A program made the translations under genes and the position numbers. Shown here in pieces: positions 50,366 to 56,797 of a stretch of DNA of 64,000 nucleotides. The notes beneath the pieces are model-generated. The model searched no databases. It worked only from the letters and a program-made list of their open reading frames with translations, and had not been told where the DNA came from. The stretch lies in the NCBI GenBank assembly GCA_002405915.1, contig DHMS01000033.1, positions 108,331 through 172,330 of the forward strand. The letters run 5' to 3'. Source of the DNA: Christensenella sp. UBA4636. Its GTDB lineage: Bacteria; Bacillota; Clostridia; Christensenellales; Borkfalkiaceae. The first letter of the stretch is position 1. Every line of letters starts with the position of its first letter.

Positions 50366-51040
50366 TTATTTTATTATGATATAGTCTTTGGCGAGCATCC
50401 CGGCTTCAGCCAAAGTTTTGGGTTTGACGGGCGGCATAACCGCAATACTTCCGCCGTTCCCTAAAAGTTTAGGGGTTTTCGGAGAGTTTTTTACGCCCGA
50501 AAGGTAAGCTTTTATAACTCTGTCCTTAATCGGTGTACTTTCGATTTGACCGTACAAAAACTCCTCGTCGTTAAGCTTTGCTCTCAGCTCTTCGGCTTCA
50601 CGTAGCAAGCATTTAACGTAAGCTTTCTCCAAAAACTCCTTGTCGCCGAGGTTTTCGCCCGATTCGGCAAAATCGGCTATTTTCTCGGCATACTTTGCGG
50701 CTTCGGGAAATTTTTTGTAAAACTCCTCCGCGCCGCTTAAACCCCTTTCGCCTTTTTCCGCGTTTTCCCGCGCTTTTTTCTCCGCTTCAAGAGCGGCTTT
50801 TTCTTTCTCCGCGCTAAGCTTGAACTCGGTTAATTCGGCTACTTTCCCTTCCAGTTCCTTAATCCGTTGACTGCGTTTGGTGAATTCGGATTCGAGTGAA
50901 CCGTAAGCTTTTTCAAGCGACTTAACGTCTTTGAACTTTTTCAATGAGGTCGAGGTCTGCTCGTCGCGCCCTTCTAAAATTTCTTCTGCCTCCGCAGTTT
51001 GCGCCGCGACCGCGGCTTGTTCATTTTTAAGCTCTTCCAT
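50366..51040 (-). CDS. Capsid scaffolding protein
   Basis: This 224-aa protein is acidic and coiled-coil rich in its first half ('FTKRSQRIKELEGKVAELTEFKLSAEKEKAALEAEKKA'), with a more structured, positively charged C-terminus. That layout and its place directly before the coat gene are those of dsDNA phage scaffolding proteins, which guide coat assembly and then leave the shell. No protease domain was noted. It starts 18 nt after the portal gene. Confidence 0.78.
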   Translation of the reverse strand: MEELKNEQAAVAAQTAEAEEILEGRDEQTSTSLKKFKDVKSLEKAYGSLESEFTKRSQRIKELEGKVAELTEFKLSAEKEKAALEAEKKARENAEKGERGLSGAEEFYKKFPEAAKYAEKIADFAESGENLGDKEFLEKAYVKCLLREAEELRAKLNDEEFLYGQIESTPIKDRVIKAYLSGVKNSPKTPKLLGNGGSIAVMPPVKPKTLAEAGMLAKDYIIIK

Positions 51041-51058
51041 GATATCCTCCCGCTTATT

Positions 51059-52939
51059 TTAATTTGCTTTTTCGCTTAAATTTTGAATTTTTTCGGCGTT
51101 TTCCTCTCTCAAAAACGCCTTGTGCGCTCTTATATGAGCGAGCGCGTTCTCTTTAACTTTCTTTTCGTCGCCGAACAGCGCCGCTTCTCCCGATAAAAGG
51201 AAACGCGTATGTTCGGTGATATGCAGGTCGTGGTCGTCGAATTCTTCGGGTTCAACTTTCCCTTTTATGAATTCGAGATTTTCGCCCGAAGCCTTCGAAA
51301 TGTGCAAATTCGTCAAATCTTGCACACTGTCGAAGTTGCCGTACCCTAAAATTTCCAGAATTTTGGCTTTCGTTCTCGGGTTCATCTGCCCGTCGCCGTC
51401 CGTCAAAAGCCCGGTCGAAAGTAGATCGTAAATACTGCTCTTCTTCTGCGCCGGGGTGGACGAAAGCTCGTTTTCTGTATCGAACACAACGTCGTCGCTC
51501 GTCAAATCCGACGCGTTGAAGTAGAACACTTCGCTCTTTCTGTTATCGCCCGCAATGCGCATAAGCCTCGTATCGGTCGCAAATTGTCTAAAAAGCCTTA
51601 TAATCTGCTTTCCGACCTCACGCACCGCCCGCCTTACGTTCTCCGCCGTAACGGACAATCTCGTTTCGTCTTGCTCCACGAGAAGTTGAAGCGCAACGCC
51701 GCTCGTCGCCGTCGTCGGTAAGGAGGAATTGCGCGAAATTTCGCTTACGCCGCTTATCGTGATGAACTCGCTTGAAAGCCTTTCTTCCTCGTAAGTAAAG
51801 TCCACCGGCACGCTTTGCGCGTTGAGCATTCTCGGCGGCTCCGCGCCTTGGCGATAAACAATAACTTTTCCAGGCGGCAAGCCCTCTTCGGCAAGCGCGT
51901 CGGTATCAACGGAGCCGTCCTCGACGGTCATGACTCCCACGCTCACTCTGTTCAAAAACTCATGCTTTCTGTTCTTGACGGCGTTGTAAGCCCTCTGCAA
52001 CGGAATAATCCTTTCAACCACGCTCACGCCGAAAAACGTTCCCGCCTGAGAGTTACTGTCTTGCTTGACGAACGGAAAATCTCGTTCGCCGTCCCTGCCG
52101 TTTAAGTACGGCAAGTCGGAAATAGCAAGTATCTTGTCGCCCGCAACAGTCACTACGCGCCCGTTCGGGAACTCCATGCTCGGTCTTTCGTACCGCTCGA
52201 TGACTATCGCCGAATCCCTTGCCGCGCCCGAACCTATGCCGCGCGCGTTCGCCGTCGCTCTGCCCGTAGTTTTCGTGAGCGAGAAAACGTCGACTTCTTC
52301 GCCCTCCACTTTCACGCCGTAAACGTCCTCGATTTCCTTAACGGGTACGGCGCGCGCATGAATGAGCGATTTTTGCTCGGCTATGTCTTGGCGGAACAAA
52401 CTTTCGGGAAATATTTCGAAAGGAGAAACGGCTATTACTTCCACGTCGCCCTCCGTAACTTTCTCCCCGTTCACGCTCCCGAGCGTTTTGCCCGCGTTTG
52501 CGTTCCAGGTTATTTTATAGAACGCCGAACCGAGCGTTTCGCTCCACAACGTCGCTTTAGAAATTATCCCGTCAAGACCTATGCGCGAACAAGTCGCGTT
52601 TAAGACTCCCGAAGATATCCTCGCGGTTTTAATGTCCGCTTCCTCGCTACCCGCCGCCCTTACGCTCATAACGGGTCTAACCCTCGAAAGTTTAGCTATT
52701 CTCGTTTCGACTATAGGCGCGATATGGTTGTAAACGTTCCGCCTTTGCCAGTAATAGTCCTCTTCCTCTTCTCTCACGTCGCCGTCGGAAGCGATTTCGC
52801 AGTACTGGTTGCCCATCAGATAATTCATGTTGAGCCGCCACTGTTGTTCGAGCGCGCGCCTTTCGCTTCTTCTTCGTTCGAAGTCCTCTTTAACCTCGGC
52901 GGCAAGCTCGTCGTAAAAAACTTCTTTACTTTCTTTCAT
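51059..52939 (-). CDS. Phage portal protein (P22-like)
   Basis: This 626-aa protein forms the twelve-subunit ring through which DNA enters the capsid. Family features include 'LEQQWRLNMNYLMGNQYCEI', 'YYWQRRNVYNHIAPIVETRIAKLSRVRPVMSVR', 'ETLGSAFYKITWN', 'FFGVSVVERIIPLQRAYNAVKNRKHEFLNRV' and 'TSGVALQLLVEQDETRLSVTAENVRRAVREVGKQIIRLFRQF'. A long portal with no head-protease fusion fits the podovirus P22 type. It overlaps the zinc-ribbon gene by 14 bp and is directly followed by the scaffold gene. Confidence 0.88.
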   Translation of the reverse strand: MKESKEVFYDELAAEVKEDFERRRSERRALEQQWRLNMNYLMGNQYCEIASDGDVREEEEDYYWQRRNVYNHIAPIVETRIAKLSRVRPVMSVRAAGSEEADIKTARISSGVLNATCSRIGLDGIISKATLWSETLGSAFYKITWNANAGKTLGSVNGEKVTEGDVEVIAVSPFEIFPESLFRQDIAEQKSLIHARAVPVKEIEDVYGVKVEGEEVDVFSLTKTTGRATANARGIGSGAARDSAIVIERYERPSMEFPNGRVVTVAGDKILAISDLPYLNGRDGERDFPFVKQDSNSQAGTFFGVSVVERIIPLQRAYNAVKNRKHEFLNRVSVGVMTVEDGSVDTDALAEEGLPPGKVIVYRQGAEPPRMLNAQSVPVDFTYEEERLSSEFITISGVSEISRNSSLPTTATSGVALQLLVEQDETRLSVTAENVRRAVREVGKQIIRLFRQFATDTRLMRIAGDNRKSEVFYFNASDLTSDDVVFDTENELSSTPAQKKSSIYDLLSTGLLTDGDGQMNPRTKAKILEILGYGNFDSVQDLTNLHISKASGENLEFIKGKVEPEEFDDHDLHITEHTRFLLSGEAALFGDEKKVKENALAHIRAHKAFLREENAEKIQNLSEKAN

Positions 52940-53105
52940 CGTTTTTCCCGCCCGTCGCCATAACGGCTTTTTTCAGCTCCGAAAAACAACTTCTGCAAAG
53001 GTTAAAGCTTGCGCTTTTTCCGTCGAACGTCAGTCTAAACTCCGCAAGGTTTCCGCACCCCGGCACGTCGCACACGATTTTGTCTTTCAATTTTTCGATT
53101 TTCAT
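52926..53105 (-). CDS. 59-aa zinc-ribbon protein
   Basis: This small ORF between the pre-portal gene and the portal gene has a good AAGGAG site. It has two cysteine pairs: 'VCDVPGCGNLAEF' (C-x4-C) and 'NLCRSCFSELKK' (C-x2-C), enough to bind one zinc. It overlaps the portal start by 14 bp, so it is made with the portal protein. Small zinc ribbons are common in phage packaging operons, but their role is not known. Confidence 0.65.
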   Translation of the reverse strand: MKIEKLKDKIVCDVPGCGNLAEFRLTFDGKSASFNLCRSCFSELKKAVMATGGKNDERK

Positions 53106-53120
53106 AAAATCTTTTACTCC

Positions 53121-53405
53121 TTAATTGTTGTTTTTTAGTTCTTCGATGAGCCTTAACTTTTCTTTTTCAAGCTCTTCGTCCGTCATCGAAGAATAGTCTT
53201 TTTTCTCTTCGCTAAACGCGTCGAGAACCATCTTCGCCGCTTGCGTATCGGGCGGAAAGTGCTTTTTGGTCACTTTCTTTTTGGTCAGAACAAGTCCGTT
53301 GTCCGTGTCTTGATACTCTTCCACGACTTCTTTCGCGTCGTAGCCGACCGCCTTCTTCGTAAGCGCGCTTCTGATTTTTTCCTTAACGCTCTCTTCACTT
53401 TTCAC
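53121..53405 (-). CDS. Small protein before TerL partner genes, possible small terminase-like
   Basis: This 94-aa charged protein has a middle segment 'DTDNGLVLTKKKVTKKHFPPDTQAAKMVLDAFSEE' followed by a helical end. Similar small proteins lie next to terminase genes in phages of Clostridia. In P22 order the small terminase precedes TerL, whereas this one follows it, so the equivalence is not certain. It starts 3 nt after the TerL stop. No DNA-binding fold can be claimed from the sequence. Confidence 0.5.
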   Translation of the reverse strand: MKSEESVKEKIRSALTKKAVGYDAKEVVEEYQDTDNGLVLTKKKVTKKHFPPDTQAAKMVLDAFSEEKKDYSSMTDEELEKEKLRLIEELKNNN

Positions 53406-53408
53406 GTT

Positions 53409-54824
53409 TTACACTCCTCGTCGTTTTATTTTTCTCATAAGCCTCTCCTTGTCTTTTTGTACCGCCGTTAGTTTTTCCGTTATTTTCGGACCGGCGGGTC
53501 TCGTCATGATATAGTAACGTAGCGCGTCGAGCGCGTGGTCGTCACGCTTAATCGGCGCGTCCTCGTTGCCCCAGTAGTAACTTTTCAGTTCGCGTATAAG
53601 GTTTACGCAATTTTTAAAGATATAAAGCCTTTTCCCTTTGAAGTATTCCTTAACGCGCGCTATCCCCGTGAACAAATCCTTGTTAACCCGCGTGTCCACG
53701 GCAATTCCTTGTTCGAAGAATAGTTGCGCCACGCTTGCAGGTCCGTTCAACGTCTTTTGGTTCGCCGCACTATCAATTAGCGCGTAAATTCTGCCCGCTT
53801 TGTCCTTCTTCCAGTTAAGCTTTTCGCAAATATCCTTTATCTTTTCGGCGTGGTAAGAAATATTCCGCCCCGCTTCGAAGTGTTCCGCCGCAACGTACAC
53901 GGCGTCGTCGTAATCGACGTAAAACCACAACGCCGCAAGCGGGTTATTTAGCCCCGGGTCAACGGAAATTCCGCTCTGCCATTCGTCGGGGAGCTTTCTC
54001 GGCTCAATAACGTGTACGTTCTCGTCGAACTCTCCGTATACAATTCCGCACGCGTTCTTGAACCGCCCGAACCTGCGCGATTCGAGTTCGTCCTTGTCCA
54101 TGCACTCCGAAAGTCTTTTGACTTCCTTTTTATCGAGGAACGGGTTGTCCGCCCATTCCATGAATTCATACCACACTTCTTTGGAATTGAATTTATTGAG
54201 ATAAATCTCATCGTATATAAACGTCAATCCCTTTAAAGGCGTCATCGTGCCGAAAATTTCGCCGCACTTATCGAGAACGCGCATTTTGCATTCTTCGTAC
54301 ACGTCCTTAGGCGGCTCCTCGTCGAACCACACGAAGTCCAAGCTTGAACCTTGAAACTTTTCGCGCCCTTGGTCGCAACTTTTAAAGCCTATCCGCGAAA
54401 TTCCGCCGAACACGTTTTTTACGAGTATCTGGTCGATTATCCCGTTTTCCGGGCTACCGCGCCGCCCTTCGCTCATAATAACGTCCTCAATCCAGTCGGG
54501 GTTTAGGTAGGAAAGTATCTTCTTTTGCGCAACGTCGCGCTGAACTTGCGCCGAAAGAGAAACCACCCACCCGAACACGTTAGGCTTGTTTTTCTTGTAC
54601 GGGTGACACCCCCGCGCAAGATAAATTGTTTCCACCGCGCCGCATTCCGTCTTTCCGCTTCTGTTCCCGCCGAACACCCAGCGATTCTTTTTCTTGCATT
54701 TATGGAACGCAATTTGTTTTTTATGAACTTTTTTGCCCGAATTATAACGGGACAACAAATCGTTATCCCGTCGCCTTAGCTGCTCTCGCTCGATGGCGAG
54801 AACCTCTTCAATAAGATTTTTCAT
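53409..54824 (-). CDS. terL: Phage terminase large subunit
   Basis: This 471-aa ATPase-nuclease packages DNA through the portal. Walker A is FGGNRSGKT (residues 51-59), Walker B 'LDFVWFDEEPP', and 'GTMTPLKGLTFIYDEI' a coupling motif. The nuclease domain has 'SVDPGLNNPLAALWF', 'ALIDSAANQKT' and 'KRDDHALDALRYYI', with the acidic residues needed for metal binding. The motifs are complete, so the gene appears functional. It is the first gene of the minus-strand head cassette, divergent from the SH3-like gene on the plus strand. Confidence 0.92.
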   Translation of the reverse strand: MKNLIEEVLAIEREQLRRRDNDLLSRYNSGKKVHKKQIAFHKCKKKNRWVFGGNRSGKTECGAVETIYLARGCHPYKKNKPNVFGWVVSLSAQVQRDVAQKKILSYLNPDWIEDVIMSEGRRGSPENGIIDQILVKNVFGGISRIGFKSCDQGREKFQGSSLDFVWFDEEPPKDVYEECKMRVLDKCGEIFGTMTPLKGLTFIYDEIYLNKFNSKEVWYEFMEWADNPFLDKKEVKRLSECMDKDELESRRFGRFKNACGIVYGEFDENVHVIEPRKLPDEWQSGISVDPGLNNPLAALWFYVDYDDAVYVAAEHFEAGRNISYHAEKIKDICEKLNWKKDKAGRIYALIDSAANQKTLNGPASVAQLFFEQGIAVDTRVNKDLFTGIARVKEYFKGKRLYIFKNCVNLIRELKSYYWGNEDAPIKRDDHALDALRYYIMTRPAGPKITEKLTAVQKDKERLMRKIKRRGV

Positions 54825-54903
54825 GATTTACGACAATCCTCTACAAAATTTTCTTTTCTTCCTTAAAAACGTTTATACTCCGCCGAGTTATAATCTTTCT
54901 ACT

Positions 54904-55650
54904 ATGAAAAAGCTTATACTCCTGTTTTTAATAATATCGACTTTTGTTTCGGCGGTTTTTTCTCCGCCCGTTTTACGGTCAACGCCCGCGAGCGCGGCTT
55001 TGTACACCTACGCCCGCGTGGTCGTTTCCGACGCCGTTTTTTACGCCGACCGTTCGCTTTCTCTTCCGCGCTTTTTCTTGCCGGAAAGCTACTTCGTCCG
55101 CGTAATTTCCATCGACTCCGACGTTTGCCGCGTCGCTTATATGGACGGAGCGGCGCGCCCCGTCAAGGAGGGTTACGTAAAAACGGTCGCTTTGAGCTTC
55201 GTTGCCGAAACCCCGCCCGTTATTTATCCGGACATAACCCTTTCCGTCAAAAACGAAGAAGTTCTTTTTTCCGACTTAACGAGCTTCACGCCCCGCGCCG
55301 TGCTTTCGACTTCCTCTTCCGCCGTCTATTACGGCGAAACGACTTTCGGCGGCGAAACTTACGTTTACGTCTACGCCTCGGGTTACGTCGGCTACGTTCG
55401 TAAGTCGGGCTTTTCTCCCTTTTCCGTGCCGCTTTTAAGCGATTATAGGCGCGTTACCGAAGAAAGCTCCGCTTCCTCTTCTCAAAGCGGAAGCTCTTCT
55501 TCTCAAAACTCCGAAAAATCGGCTCTCGGCGCGGATACCGGCAAAATTGCGGTTATCGCCGCCGCGCTCATCGCCGTGGTGTCGCTCGTCTTTATCGTCA
55601 CGCGCCCCTCTAAGAAGAACGCCAACGCTTTTTACAAAGACGACGACTAA
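54904..55650 (+). CDS. Membrane-anchored SH3b-like secreted protein
   Basis: This 248-aa protein has a signal peptide (residues 1-30), a beta-rich extracellular part with SH3b-like units ending in 'GYVKTVALSF' and 'GYVGYVRKSGF', a Ser-rich linker, and a C-terminal membrane span ('IAVIAAALIAVVSLVFIVT') with a short basic and acidic tail. SH3b domains usually bind cell wall peptides. It is on the strand opposite the phage cassette, between terL and the regulator gene. TATAAT (54889-54894) ends only 9 nt before the ATG, so the mRNA may be almost leaderless. The 835-aa gene at 56798 has a similar C-terminal layout. Confidence 0.65.
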   Translation: MKKLILLFLIISTFVSAVFSPPVLRSTPASAALYTYARVVVSDAVFYADRSLSLPRFFLPESYFVRVISIDSDVCRVAYMDGAARPVKEGYVKTVALSFVAETPPVIYPDITLSVKNEEVLFSDLTSFTPRAVLSTSSSAVYYGETTFGGETYVYVYASGYVGYVRKSGFSPFSVPLLSDYRRVTEESSASSSQSGSSSSQNSEKSALGADTGKIAVIAAALIAVVSLVFIVTRPSKKNANAFYKDDD

Positions 55651-55675
55651 GCTTTTACTTATACCTTAAAAAACT

Positions 55676-56353
55676 TTAAGCAAGCCTTGTCGGGAAAACT
55701 CTTATAACGATAGGCTTTTTCGCCGCGGAAGCGCACGCCGCGCCGGCTTGAGAAAGCCCGCCTACCGATAGTTTTTGCTCGTTCGCCCCGCTTTCTTTTG
55801 CCGCGGGTTTTACGGGAATGTTTACGCGCGCCTTTCTCGGTCTGCCCCTTCTTTTGAAAAGGAAGGGGTTGTTTTCCGTTTCGTCCGCGCGTCCTATGCT
55901 TTCTACTAACGTACTGAGCCGACTGCGCTTATTTTCCGAAAACCTCTTCGCCCACGAATACTTGCCGTACTCCCTGTCAAAGCTTGCTTCGTCAAGACCG
56001 ACGTAAGAAAGATATTCTTCTAACAAGGCTTCCGCGAGCGTTAATCTGCGGTAATAACCGCTCTTCGAAAACCTTTTTTCCTCTCCGCCTTTCGGCAATA
56101 CGTTCAAATATCGATACATCAATATTTCGCGATAATCTTTTCCCAGCCTTTCAAGCACGACCTTCACTCTCTTTTTTAGCCACAGTAAATCTTCTTTCTC
56201 TTTTGCTTTTAACGAAACCTCGTCGAATATTCCTTCGACGGATTTTTTAAAACAGAAACTTCTTACGCAAATCGTGCGTATTTCCTCGTTAATCGCTTCA
56301 ACCCTCGAGTCGCACGAACGGTAAAGCAGCAGAATTTTTTTTGAGTAACTCAT
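55676..56353 (-). CDS. Sigma-region-4-like phage regulator with AT-hook
   Basis: This 225-aa protein has a helical segment 'LKKRVKVVLERLGKDYREILMYRYLN' followed by 'KRFSKSGYYRRLTLAEALLEEYLSYVG', which resembles the region-4 helix-turn-helix of sigma factors and the ArpU/RinA-type late regulators of Gram-positive phages. A later 'RRGRPRKARVN' is an AT-hook-like basic patch. It may activate late genes such as the packaging operon next to it, from which one plus-strand gene separates it. Own promoter at 56401-56429. Confidence 0.65.
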   Translation of the reverse strand: MSYSKKILLLYRSCDSRVEAINEEIRTICVRSFCFKKSVEGIFDEVSLKAKEKEDLLWLKKRVKVVLERLGKDYREILMYRYLNVLPKGGEEKRFSKSGYYRRLTLAEALLEEYLSYVGLDEASFDREYGKYSWAKRFSENKRSRLSTLVESIGRADETENNPFLFKRRGRPRKARVNIPVKPAAKESGANEQKLSVGGLSQAGAACASAAKKPIVIRVFPTRLA

Positions 56354-56400
56354 TGACTCCTCCGAAATTAAAAATTTGATTTCGTTCTCCTTGCACGCCT

Positions 56401-56429
56401 ATTATACCAAGCTTTTCACCGAATTTCAA
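56401..56429 (-). promoter_or_regulatory. Promoter of the phage regulator gene
   Basis: On the minus strand TTGAAA (56429-56424), a 17-bp spacer and TATAAT (56406-56401) lie about 48 nt before the ATG at 56353. Confidence 0.8.
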
Positions 56430-56547
56430 ACGTTAGTCCACTTTTTGAACAAAATAATTTTTAAGTAATTCAAAATTTCGCTTTTTATCGTCGATTTTAC
56501 GGCAAAAATTTTTTTCGTTCACCCCCGAATTTTTCTCGGCACAAGTT

Positions 56548-56561
56548 CGAACATTTGTTCT
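56548..56561. promoter_or_regulatory. LexA/SOS-box-like palindrome
   Basis: CGAACATTTGTTCT contains GAAC-N4-GTTC, the Gram-positive LexA (DinR) operator pattern. It lies in the 444-bp AT-rich space (56354-56797) between the regulator gene and the divergent surface-protein gene, about 120 bp upstream of the regulator promoter. Apart from this box and the two promoters nothing else is recognisable in that space. Confidence 0.5.
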
Positions 56562-56738
56562 ATTATTATTCTATCACAACTTTTTAAAAAATGCAACCGG
56601 TTTGTCCCACTTTTTTCAAAAAATTTTTTCAAGCGCGAAAACGTTAGCGATAATGCGGAATTTTGCGAGCAAGGCAATGAAGAAAAAACAAAAAATTGCG
56701 TAAAATAAAAAAAATTCGGGTAAATCGCGCTAAAAAAA

Positions 56739-56768
56739 TTGTCGTTTTATGGTGTATTATGATATACT
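56739..56768 (+). promoter_or_regulatory. Promoter of the large surface-protein gene
   Basis: TTGTCG (56739-56744), an 18-bp spacer and TATACT (56763-56768) lie 30 nt before the ATG at 56798. The ribosome site is weak (GGTG). Confidence 0.55.
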
Positions 56769-56797
56769 ATTAGTTATCAAAAATATTATGGTGAAAC

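Noticed and set aside
56435..56524. 29-codon GTG-start ORF in the gap upstream of the phage regulator
   Set aside because: The GGGGG stretch abuts its GTG, giving no proper spacing, and the peptide resembles no family.
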